Assembly: GCF_040544485.1 (NCBI RefSeq)
Contig: NZ_JBDZDV010000004.1
Span: forward strand, 124,001 to 188,000
Reading direction: 5' to 3'
Origin: Lacicoccus halitifaciens
GTDB lineage: Bacteria; Bacillota; Bacilli; Staphylococcales; Salinicoccaceae
Length of the DNA stretch: 64,000 bases
Below the pieces are notes generated by a model, which saw only the letters and a list, made by a program, of their open reading frames with translations, was not told the DNA's origin and did not search any database. Below, piece by piece: positions 41,932 through 49,758 of the stretch. A program made the translations under genes and the position numbers. How positions within the stretch are numbered: position 1 is the stretch's first letter; each line of letters starts with the position of its first letter.

Positions 41932-43260
41932 ATGAAGAAAATTTTCTTTTTAGTATTTTTAAGCACCGTCATATTGGGGGCCTGCGGCGGCTTCACCACG
42001 GGCGACTCTGATAGCTCATCAGACAGCGGCGGTTCCGAAGGTGCGGAAGCACAGGATGAAAAAATCGTTCTGGATTTCTGGACTTTCTGGGGTTCAGAGC
42101 AGCGCAGACCGGTCATCGACCAGATCATTACAGACTTCAATGACTCCCAGGATGAAATTGAAGTGCAGCATACTTACACCCCTTGGGGGGACATCTGGAC
42201 CAAGAACCTGGCGGCAATTGCTGCAGGAGATCCGCCTGACGTCATCATCAATGACATCATGACGGTCAAGCTGCGTGCGGAGGAAGGCCAGATCGAACCC
42301 ATCACTGAATACGTCGATGAAGAGGTCACAGGTCGTTTTTACGATCAGATGATGGATGCAGCAACCCATGATGATGAAGTTTATGCTTTACCGTTCAACA
42401 CGGACACCCAGATCCTGTTCTACAATAAAGATCTCTTTGAGGAAGCCGGACTGGATCCCGAACAGCCTCCTGAGACATGGGAAGAGCTGGATGAATATGC
42501 CGGGCAGTTGGATGTACAAGAAGGGGACACTTATGAGCGCATCGGCTTCTACCCTCTGATCGGGGCAGGGACGGATGTCTGGATACTGAATGCCCTCGGC
42601 GAGAATTACCTGCAGGAAGACGGGGAAGTGCTGGTGGATACAGAACCTGTACATGAAGCGTTCAACTGGATCCTCGACTCCCAGGAAAAATATGGGCAGA
42701 ACCAGATCACAAGCGTCAACTCCCAGTTTGAGAATGCCCAGCAGGATCCGTTCATGGCCGGAGACGTGGCGATGATGGTGCAGAATGCAAACTACTATGT
42801 GCAGCTGCGTGATTTTGCTGAAGATCTGAATTTCGGCGTCGCTCCGATTCCTGAACGTGAACCGGGCAATGGGAACACTTCCTGGGGTGGAGGGTTCGTG
42901 GCTGAAGTCCCTATGGGCGCAAGCAACCCCGAAGCATCCTATGAATTCATCGAATACCTGACCAACTATGATGCTCAGCTTTACTGGGCTGAACAGAACT
43001 TCGACCTGGTCGCCCACGAAGAAGCTGGTGTCAGTGCCGCCGAGAGCGGGGAATTCACAGATGCCGGACGTGAGGTCTATACGCAGATGATTGAGAATAT
43101 GGATAATACACTGCTGACACCTCAGCCTGTCATCGCACCGGATTATGCGGGAACCGCCAATCCGATCTTTGAATCCATAGTGAGCGGCAACACTGATGTG
43201 GAAAGTGGTTTGGAAAATGCCCAGTCAGAGCTGGAGCAACTGGTTGAAGATAACCGGTAG
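41932..43260 (+). CDS. Sugar ABC transporter substrate-binding lipoprotein (CUT1)
   Basis: A 442-residue family-1 binding protein. The signal peptide ends in lipobox LGACGG (Cys18), followed by a Ser/Gly/Asp-rich linker. The body contains WTFWGSEQRRPVIDQIITDFN, AAIAAGDPPDVIINDI and YALPFNTDTQILFYNKDLFEEAGLDP, typical of oligosaccharide binding proteins. Start 41932 after GAAGGGA. It leads a three-gene operon with two permeases. The protein is very acidic, as expected for an exported protein of a halotolerant host. The sugar is unknown. Confidence 0.9.
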   Translation: MKKIFFLVFLSTVILGACGGFTTGDSDSSSDSGGSEGAEAQDEKIVLDFWTFWGSEQRRPVIDQIITDFNDSQDEIEVQHTYTPWGDIWTKNLAAIAAGDPPDVIINDIMTVKLRAEEGQIEPITEYVDEEVTGRFYDQMMDAATHDDEVYALPFNTDTQILFYNKDLFEEAGLDPEQPPETWEELDEYAGQLDVQEGDTYERIGFYPLIGAGTDVWILNALGENYLQEDGEVLVDTEPVHEAFNWILDSQEKYGQNQITSVNSQFENAQQDPFMAGDVAMMVQNANYYVQLRDFAEDLNFGVAPIPEREPGNGNTSWGGGFVAEVPMGASNPEASYEFIEYLTNYDAQLYWAEQNFDLVAHEEAGVSAAESGEFTDAGREVYTQMIENMDNTLLTPQPVIAPDYAGTANPIFESIVSGNTDVESGLENAQSELEQLVEDNR

Positions 43261-43268
43261 GCCGTCAT

Positions 43269-44156
43269 ATGAATAGGAAGAAGGAAAACTTATTCGGGTA
43301 TATCTTCATTTCTCCCTGGATAATCGGGTTCCTGGCGCTCACCCTGGGCCCGCTTCTGTTCTCGCTGTACGGCAGCTTTACAAATTACAATGTCGTCTCC
43401 CGGATGGATTTCGTCGGCCTGGATAACTACCAGAACCTCTTTACAAACGATAATCTGTTCTGGGTGTCATTGTATAACACTTTTTACTTTGTAATATTCT
43501 CAGTACCGCTGACGACGATTCTCGCCATACTGATTTCGACGATGATGAACCAGAACATTCCGGGCATGAGGGTCTTCAGGACGATTTACTATCTGCCGGC
43601 CATCCTGTCCGGGGTGGGGGTATACCTGCTGTGGATGCAGCTTCTGGATCCATCGACAGGGCTGGTCAACCAGTTCCTGGCCCTGTTCGGCATAGACGGG
43701 CCGAACTGGCTGTTCGATCCCGACTGGGCAAAGCCTTCGTTGATCTTCATGAAGCTGTGGAGTGCCGGGGGCAGTATGCTGCTTTATCTTGCCGCCATGC
43801 AGGGCATACCTAAAACCTTCTATGAAGCGGCACAGATTGATGGGGCTACAAGGGTGCAGATGTTCTTTAAAATTACATTACCGATGGTGTCGCCGATCAT
43901 TTTCTTCGATATCGTCACAAGTACGATCGGCTCCTTCCAGATTTTCCAGGAAGCTTATGTGATGAGTGCGGATAATGCCGGCGCACCGGAGAACTCGTTA
44001 CTGTTCTTTAACTTATATATGTGGATCAGGGCGTTCAACCTCTTTGATATGGGTTATGCCATGGCAATGTCATGGATACTCTTCGTCATCGTCCTGCTGC
44101 TCACTCTTCTCAACTTCTGGTTGTCCAAGAGATGGGTCCACTATGAAGGAGATTGA
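43269..44156 (+). CDS. Sugar ABC transporter permease, MalF-type
   Basis: A 295-residue permease with six membrane spans. The EAA loop, which docks with the ATPase, is YEAAQIDGATRVQMFFKITLPMVSPIIFF near residue 190. It begins 8 bp after the binding-protein gene. Pairs with the MalG-type permease that follows. Confidence 0.92.
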   Translation: MNRKKENLFGYIFISPWIIGFLALTLGPLLFSLYGSFTNYNVVSRMDFVGLDNYQNLFTNDNLFWVSLYNTFYFVIFSVPLTTILAILISTMMNQNIPGMRVFRTIYYLPAILSGVGVYLLWMQLLDPSTGLVNQFLALFGIDGPNWLFDPDWAKPSLIFMKLWSAGGSMLLYLAAMQGIPKTFYEAAQIDGATRVQMFFKITLPMVSPIIFFDIVTSTIGSFQIFQEAYVMSADNAGAPENSLLFFNLYMWIRAFNLFDMGYAMAMSWILFVIVLLLTLLNFWLSKRWVHYEGD

Positions 44157-44158
44157 AT

Positions 44159-45001
44159 ATGTACAACACTAAGAAGATGAAATTTTGGAAATCTGTCAAT
44201 CTCGTCCTTTTGATCGTCGGCGCCCTTTTCATGATTGCACCCCTCTTCTGGATGGTCTCGATATCCTTGAAATCACTGGAGGAGATATATCAGGGCGGTT
44301 TTAACTTCATTCCTGAAGATATTCAGTTTTCAAACTATGCAGCAGTTTTTGAAATCATTCCGTTCTTCACTTACTTTGTAAACACTTCGATGATCACTGT
44401 ACTTGTCGTGCTCGGCAACGTATTCGTCAATGCATTCATTGCTTACGGCTTTGCCAAAATCCAGTTCAGGGGGCGTGAGACACTCTTCATCATCGTCCTT
44501 TCCACCATGATGCTGCCGGGGTTCATCACTTTGATCCCCCAGTATGTAATCTATGCGAACCTTGGACTGGTGAACACGTATTATCCTTTGATACTGCCGG
44601 CATTCCTTGGAAGTGCGTTCAACATCTTCCTGCTGCGCCAGTTTTTCAAAGGTGTGCCGAACAGCATGATTGAAGCGGCTAAAATGGAAGGTGCAAACCA
44701 TTTCTATATATTCTTCAAGATTGCACTGCCGATGGTCAAGCCTGCACTGTTCACCGTTGCGATATTTTCATTCAATGGTGTATGGAATGACTTCCTCGGC
44801 CCGCTGCTGTACTTGAACGATGAATCGCTTTATACGCTGCAGCTCGGTCTGCAGGTGTTCAAGGAGCAGAGTTCCACTCAGTGGCATTACCTGATGGCCG
44901 GGTCACTGATGGTTTTATTCCCTGTCATAGTGCTGTTCTTCATATTCCAGAAGTACTTCATCACAGGTTCCAATATACTCGGACAGACGGAAGAAAAATA
45001 A
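44159..45001 (+). CDS. Sugar ABC transporter permease, MalG-type
   Basis: A 280-residue permease with six spans. EAA loop: MIEAAKMEGANHFYIFFKIALPMVKPALF. The start at 44159 has AAGGAG 8 bases upstream, overlapping the end of the first permease gene; a TTG at 44153 is less well placed. No ATPase gene follows: the operon ends in a terminator, so a shared ATPase (MsmX/MsmK type) encoded elsewhere must power it. Confidence 0.92.
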   Translation: MYNTKKMKFWKSVNLVLLIVGALFMIAPLFWMVSISLKSLEEIYQGGFNFIPEDIQFSNYAAVFEIIPFFTYFVNTSMITVLVVLGNVFVNAFIAYGFAKIQFRGRETLFIIVLSTMMLPGFITLIPQYVIYANLGLVNTYYPLILPAFLGSAFNIFLLRQFFKGVPNSMIEAAKMEGANHFYIFFKIALPMVKPALFTVAIFSFNGVWNDFLGPLLYLNDESLYTLQLGLQVFKEQSSTQWHYLMAGSLMVLFPVIVLFFIFQKYFITGSNILGQTEEK

Positions 45002-45029
45002 ACTGCAGCCTGCGGGCTGCAGTTTTTTT
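45001..45029 (+). terminator. Terminator after the sugar ABC operon
   Basis: AACTGCAGCC and GGGCTGCAGTT pair across three bases; T7 follows and overlaps the last base of the stop codon. Confidence 0.88.
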
Positions 45030-45106
45030 GCCTGCTTGTGCCGCTGAATGGAAATTGCCCGGTGAATATGATATAAACGGATTAATATTGAATGAACGGG
45101 TGAAAT

Positions 45107-45589
45107 ATGAAGAGATTAATATTTACATTGGTTGTCCTTCTGATGATCGGCGGCGTGTATTATGCCGACCGGCAGTCCGAAGAGGGATTGTGGGAAGATA
45201 TCAAATATGTGATTCTGCCCGATCCCATGGCAAACAACACGTATGATGAAGGTGAGTGCACCTATCATGTTTTCGAACTTGTGAAGGGCGATGCCAACAT
45301 GATCGAGAAAAGCTGGGGTGATGCCGAACATTGGGCAAATCGTGCGGAAGCGGACGGCTATACAGTGAACCGGAACCCTGAAGAAGGTGCCATCTTACAG
45401 ACTTCAAGAGGGGAGATCGGACACGTCGCCTATGTCACAGCCGTCACTGAGGATTCCATTGAAATCAGTGAAATGAACTATTACGAGCCTTACGAAGTAA
45501 CGGAGAGAACGATAGAATCCGCAAACATCGAAGACTATAATTATATCCACCCCAAAGAGAATCCGCGGCCGAAAGATACTGGGGAATGA
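45107..45589 (+). CDS. Secreted or membrane-anchored CHAP-domain protein
   Basis: A 160-residue protein with an N-terminal hydrophobic segment (RLIFTLVVLLMIGGVYYA) that is a signal or anchor. The CHAP domain follows: nucleophile Cys51 in DEGECTYHVFE, SWGDAEHWANRAEADGYTV, GAILQTSRGEIGHVAYVTAV with the catalytic His, and ISEMNYYEP. CHAP enzymes cleave peptidoglycan amide bonds. Short C-terminal Pro-rich tail. Possibly co-transcribed with paiA, 16 bp downstream. Confidence 0.82.
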   Translation: MKRLIFTLVVLLMIGGVYYADRQSEEGLWEDIKYVILPDPMANNTYDEGECTYHVFELVKGDANMIEKSWGDAEHWANRAEADGYTVNRNPEEGAILQTSRGEIGHVAYVTAVTEDSIEISEMNYYEPYEVTERTIESANIEDYNYIHPKENPRPKDTGE

Positions 45590-45605
45590 CGACAGGAGCA
45601 TCAAA

Positions 45606-46127
45606 ATGACTGTAAAAATCACCGAAGTGACGATTGACGACCTGAAATTGCTGCAAGATATGAGCCGCCGGACTTTCGACGAGACATTCCGGCCACAAAA
45701 CACACCTGAAAATATGGCTGCTTATCTTGACACAGCGTTTACAGATGTGAAAATGATTGCCGAATTGAATGATGAGCATTCATTTTTTTATTTCATATAT
45801 TACGCTTCTGAGCCAGCAGGCTATTTGAAATTGAACGTTGCAGGCGCCCAGACCGAAGATATGGGAGAAGACGCATTGGAAATAGAACGCATTTATCTCC
45901 TCGAGGAATTTCAGGGTAAAGGCCTTGGAAAAGCTTTGTTCCTGCATGCACTGGAAGTGGCAGCTTCACTGGATAAGACTTCGGTCTGGCTCGGTGTATG
46001 GGAGAAGAACCCCAAAGCCATCCGCTTCTACGAACGGCTGGGCTTCGTCCATGTCTCTTCACATGAGTTCTGGATGGGGGATGACCGGCAGACCGACCTG
46101 ATTATGCAACTATACATTGAGGAGTAG
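45606..46127 (+). CDS. paiA: PaiA-like GNAT N-acetyltransferase
   Basis: A 173-residue GNAT acetyltransferase that closely follows Bacillus PaiA (spermidine/spermine acetylation): FNDTF-like RRTFDETFRPQNTPENMAAYLDTAF, the acetyl-CoA loop IERIYLLEEFQGKGLGKALF, and WLGVWEKNPKAIRFYERLGFVHVSSHEFWMGDDRQTDLIM. The gene lies 5 bp before paiB, as in Bacillus. Symbol by similarity; substrate polyamine inferred. Confidence 0.87.
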   Translation: MTVKITEVTIDDLKLLQDMSRRTFDETFRPQNTPENMAAYLDTAFTDVKMIAELNDEHSFFYFIYYASEPAGYLKLNVAGAQTEDMGEDALEIERIYLLEEFQGKGLGKALFLHALEVAASLDKTSVWLGVWEKNPKAIRFYERLGFVHVSSHEFWMGDDRQTDLIMQLYIEE

Positions 46128-46132
46128 ATGAA

Positions 46133-46747
46133 ATGTACATTCCAAAACATTTTAAAGTAGACGATATTGATGAAATAAAAAACTTCATCAACCAAAATGG
46201 CTTTGGCACCATCATCACTGTAAAAGACGGGAAACCGCAGGCAACACATACACCGATGATACTGGAGGAGGATGCAGCCGGGGAGTGGACGATCACCGGA
46301 CATATCTCCAAAGGCAATGACCAGTGGAAATCTTTTGACGGTCACGAAAATACTCTGCTCATGTTCCAGGGACCGCATGCCTACATATCCTCCACATGGT
46401 ACGAAGATGAAAACGTGCCTACCTGGAATTACCAGTCGGTCCACCTTTACGGCCATTGCAGGCAGATGACGGAGACAGAGATGGAAACCGATCTCATCAA
46501 ACTCCTTGATAAATACGAAGGTCACGATTCGGACGGGGCGACTTGGGATAATTTGTCCGAAACGACCCGCAAGCAGATCAAGGGCATCGTCGGATTCAAA
46601 GTGAAAGTCGAAGAAGTGCAGGCCGCATACAAAATGAGCCAGAACAGGAATGAAGACGATTATCAAAACATCGTTCATGAGCTGAACGAACGCGATGAAC
46701 TGATGGATGAAGAGATTTCCCGGGAAATGAAGCGGATCCGCCGTTAA
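46133..46747 (+). CDS. paiB: PaiB-like FMN-binding transcriptional regulator
   Basis: A 204-residue protein of the PaiB/split-barrel FMN-binding family. MYIPKHFKVDD at the start, FGTIITVKDGKPQATHTPMIL, HISKGNDQWKSF, FQGPHAYISSTWYEDENVPTWNYQSVHLYG and TRKQIKGIVGFKVKVEEVQAAYKMSQNRNEDD are family blocks. In Bacillus PaiB represses protease and sporulation genes together with PaiA. The gene is coupled to paiA. Role here inferred. Confidence 0.88.
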   Translation: MYIPKHFKVDDIDEIKNFINQNGFGTIITVKDGKPQATHTPMILEEDAAGEWTITGHISKGNDQWKSFDGHENTLLMFQGPHAYISSTWYEDENVPTWNYQSVHLYGHCRQMTETEMETDLIKLLDKYEGHDSDGATWDNLSETTRKQIKGIVGFKVKVEEVQAAYKMSQNRNEDDYQNIVHELNERDELMDEEISREMKRIRR

Positions 46748-46827
46748 CAAATTGAAGAGCACACGAATCTGATTTGAAATGCATAGGCATAATTTTGTGG
46801 TTCGTATATCTCTTAATAAGTGAGGGA

Positions 46828-46946
46828 ATTTATACGTTTCAAGGAACTCAAATCGAATTACTCCCGGGAAATTAACGACTTATACGAATATGCAAGCCCA
46901 AATCGCATTACTAACAGTAAATCAGCAACTTATACGAATCAGAAAG
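46828..46946. repeat. 50-bp tandem repeat array (two full copies and a part)
   Basis: Units begin at 46828, 46878 and 46928 with exactly 50-bp spacing. Each opens with AYTTATACGWWT, and the two full ones then have CAAATCGMATTACT near the middle and AAATYARC near the end. The array lies between paiB and the shared terminator at 46942. It is related in pattern (CTT..CGA.T.TGCA..CC..A.TCGCA..ACT) to the larger 52-bp array at 54290. Not coding: any reading frame changes between copies. Confidence 0.8.
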
Positions 46947-46980
46947 CAGGGGGAGCCTTTTCGGCTCCCCCTGCTTCTTT
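46942..46980. terminator. Terminator between the paiB repeats and the OpuC/EgtU-type genes
   Basis: GCAGGGGGAGCC pairs with GGCTCCCCCTGC around TTTTC. A strong stem with short T-runs on both sides. Confidence 0.75.
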
Positions 46981-47003
46981 GAATCATCATATTTTTATCA
47001 AAA

Positions 47004-48524
47004 TCACTCACTGATGAGTCCTGCTTCCAGCAGATAAGTTTCCGCAACTTCATAAGGGTCTGCATCTTCGACGCTCACCTGGTAGTTCATCTGCTGCATC
47101 TCTTCATCGGTGATCTGTCCTCCGAGCCTGTTGAGCGGCTCTATGATTTCCGGATGTTCTTCCAAAAATGAAATCTTGAACATCGGAGCACCGTTATAAG
47201 GCGGGAACACATTTTCATCATCTTCGAGTATGACCATTCCGAACTGTTCAAGCTCCGCATCCGTCGAGTAGGCATCGAGCAGGTTGATGTCCCCTGACTC
47301 GATCGCCTGATACCTGAGAGCCGGCTCCATCGTGCTGACATCATCGAACTCAAGACCGTACACTTCCTGGATGGCAGGGTAGCCGTCTTCTTCCCGGTCG
47401 TTGAACTCAAGCGTGAAGCCTGCACTGATTTCGTCTTCTATGGACTGCAGGTCGCTGATCGTTTCAAGTCCGTGTTCTTCTGCAAATTCCTCTTTGACCG
47501 CGAGCGTATACGTATTATTGAAGGCCATCGGCTCAAGCAGTGTCATATCGTACTCTTCCTCAAGGCTCGTCCTGGCCTGCTCGTACACTTCCTCCTCCTC
47601 ACGTGACTCGAGTTCTTCCCGGGTGATCTCTCCAAGCACCGTCCCGGTGAACTCCAGATAACCGTCGATATCATCAGACTGCAGTGCACTGAATACAAAA
47701 GTGGTTCTGCCTAAGCCGTCTTCCACATCAACGATGTGATCCGTCTCTTCCTCGATCAGTATTTTATACATATTCGTGATGATGGAAGGTTCCGCCCCGA
47801 GTTTCCCTGCCACCGTGATGCTCTCCCCGCGTCCTGCAATGAGCGGAGCTACGGCGATCAACAGCAGCACGAGCAGGATCGAGCCGAGCGTGATGAGCAT
47901 TTTTTTATAAGACAATCTCTGCAGTATGCGGAGCAGTATATCAAAGAATATCGCAAGCAGGGCTGCCGGCACCGCTCCGATGATGATGAGCGATGCATTG
48001 TTCCTGTCGATGCCGAGCAGTATCAAGTCACCCAGGCCGCCTGCACCGATGAGAGCTGCGAGCGTCGCCGTCCCGATGATGAGCACCATCGCCGTTCTGA
48101 CGCCTGCCATGATCACCGGCATCGCAAGGGGAAGCTCCACCTTAAAGAGACGTCTTGCAGGTTTCATGCCGATCCCCTTCGCCGCTTCCACCAGGGAGTC
48201 ATCGACCCCATCGATGCCTGTGTAAGTATTTCTCAGTATCGGCAGCAAAGCATATATCACCAGGGCGATGATTGCAGGCAGCGTGCCGATGCCGAACAAC
48301 GGTATCATGAGCCCGAGCAGTGCAAGTGATGGTATCGTCTGCATCACTGCTGCGATATTGATCACCACTTCGGAAACCTTTTTGGTCTTGGTCAATAATA
48401 TGCCGAGCGGTATACCGATCACCGCTGCAATCAGCAATGCTATAAAAGAGAGCTGTATATGTTCAACGAAAGCGGCAAACAGGTCACCCCTTCTGGAATC
48501 CAGTGTCGAAAGCAGATGATTCAT
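47004..48524 (-). CDS. ABC transporter permease fused to substrate-binding domain (OpuC/EgtU type)
   Basis: A 506-residue fusion. Residues 1 to about 215 form an OpuC-type permease with six spans (MQTIPSLALLGLMIPLFGIG; EAA loop EAAKGIGMKPARRLFKVELPLAMPVIMAGVRT). A further span near 215-232 links to an extracytoplasmic binding domain (SITVAGKLGAEPSIITNMYKILIEE onward, ending LLEAGLISE). This layout is shared by choline/betaine, bile (BilE) and ergothioneine (EgtU) importers. Its start overlaps the ATPase stop by four bases. The substrate among betaine, choline, carnitine or ergothioneine is open. Confidence 0.9.
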   Translation of the reverse strand: MNHLLSTLDSRRGDLFAAFVEHIQLSFIALLIAAVIGIPLGILLTKTKKVSEVVINIAAVMQTIPSLALLGLMIPLFGIGTLPAIIALVIYALLPILRNTYTGIDGVDDSLVEAAKGIGMKPARRLFKVELPLAMPVIMAGVRTAMVLIIGTATLAALIGAGGLGDLILLGIDRNNASLIIIGAVPAALLAIFFDILLRILQRLSYKKMLITLGSILLVLLLIAVAPLIAGRGESITVAGKLGAEPSIITNMYKILIEEETDHIVDVEDGLGRTTFVFSALQSDDIDGYLEFTGTVLGEITREELESREEEEVYEQARTSLEEEYDMTLLEPMAFNNTYTLAVKEEFAEEHGLETISDLQSIEDEISAGFTLEFNDREEDGYPAIQEVYGLEFDDVSTMEPALRYQAIESGDINLLDAYSTDAELEQFGMVILEDDENVFPPYNGAPMFKISFLEEHPEIIEPLNRLGGQITDEEMQQMNYQVSVEDADPYEVAETYLLEAGLISE

Positions 48525-49477
48525 CGCACATCACCACTTTCATTTTTGGATAGATACTTGAACAGGTCCTGCCGGCTGAGCGGTTTAGGCCCATCTTCGC
48601 CGGCGACGATGACTGTGTCATGGGTGCTGAAGTATTTGAACAGGGTATTGATGTCCGTTTCCTGCATCACTTCAGGTGCATCAGATGCAGGAACGTCATA
48701 CAATGCCGGTAAGCTTTTCACGATATCCCCGGCAGTCGCCTGCTTCATCAAGTAGCCGTCGACATCCCCGATGAAATTACGGACGAAGTCATTTTTCGGG
48801 CTGGTGAGGAATTCTTCCGGTGTCCCGATCTGCTCCACACGCCCTTTATTGAGCAGGCAGATCCGGTCCCCCATCTTCAAAGCCTCCTGTATGTCATGGG
48901 TGACGAAAACCACCGTCTTTTTGATCTTCTTCTGCAGTTCAATCAGATCATCCTGGAGGCTTTCACGGCTGATCGGATCCAGGGCGCTGAAAGGCTCATC
49001 CATCAGGATGACCGGCGGATCCGCGGCCAGTGCCCGCAGCACACCGATGCGCTGCTTCTGGCCCCCGGAAAGCTCTTCCGGCAGACGGTTGCGGAATTTT
49101 TCAGGTTCAAGGTCCACCATTTCCAACAGCTCATCGACACGCGCATCAATCTCTTTATTTTTCCAGCCTTTCATTTCCGGCACCTGTGCGATATTTTCCT
49201 TGATCGTCATATGCGGGAACAGGGCGATCTGCTGGAGTACATAACCGATATCCCAGCGCATTTCATAAAGCGGGAAATCACTGATCGGCTGCTCTTTGAA
49301 ATATATGTAGCCTTCAGTCAGTGGTATGAGCCGGTTGATCATCTTAAGTGTCGTCGTCTTTCCGCACCCTGACGGGCCGATGATCACAAAGAACTCTCCT
49401 TCTTCCACTTTGAAATTGACATCCTCCACCGCGAAATCATCCCCGTACTTTTTTGAGACATTTTTAAATTCAATCAC
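48521..49477 (-). CDS. ABC transporter ATP-binding protein (OpuCA/EgtV type)
   Basis: A 318-residue ATPase: Walker A GPSGCGKTTT, Q-loop VLQQIALFPHMTI, signature LSGGQKQR, Walker B VILMDEPFSALDP. The C terminus after about 245 carries a CBS-like regulatory region (VMQETDINTLFKYFSTHDTVIVAGEDG), but only one CBS-like repeat is evident, shorter than OpuAA. It starts with GTG, 7 bases after GGAGGGG. Operon with the fused permease/binding protein. Confidence 0.9.
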   Translation of the reverse strand: MIEFKNVSKKYGDDFAVEDVNFKVEEGEFFVIIGPSGCGKTTTLKMINRLIPLTEGYIYFKEQPISDFPLYEMRWDIGYVLQQIALFPHMTIKENIAQVPEMKGWKNKEIDARVDELLEMVDLEPEKFRNRLPEELSGGQKQRIGVLRALAADPPVILMDEPFSALDPISRESLQDDLIELQKKIKKTVVFVTHDIQEALKMGDRICLLNKGRVEQIGTPEEFLTSPKNDFVRNFIGDVDGYLMKQATAGDIVKSLPALYDVPASDAPEVMQETDINTLFKYFSTHDTVIVAGEDGPKPLSRQDLFKYLSKNESGDVR

Positions 49478-49670
49478 TGTACATCCCCTCCATCCACTTC
49501 TCTTAATTTAATCATTCCCTTAACAGGCTTTCAAACAGCATCCTATCCCGACTATACCGGATAACAGGATATCACACCACAGCCGCCGTCACCCAGTCAT
49601 TTATCTTAATTTTAGGATTACTTTAAAAGTTTACAGGGGTTTCCCTCTTTTTCAAGTTTTTTATTCCTGA

Positions 49671-49706
49671 TATAATTATCTAAATAGTCCGAATATGTTT
49701 CATATT
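49671..49706 (+). promoter_or_regulatory. Probable fdhA promoter -10 and adjacent dyad
   Basis: TATAAT at 49671-49676 with only a weak -35 17 bp upstream (TTTTTC). A short dyad AATATG-TTT-CATATT at 49692-49706 lies just past the expected start and could be an operator. No FNR-like site is seen here. Confidence 0.35.
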
Positions 49707-49758
49707 ACTTTCCCGCGGGAAGATGCATATCAAACTGTATGAAAGGGGTCTAAATAAT

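Noticed and set aside
46820..47014. 64-codon open frame over the 50-bp repeats and terminator
   Set aside because: It crosses a strong terminator and the repeat array and has no ribosome site or protein-like composition.
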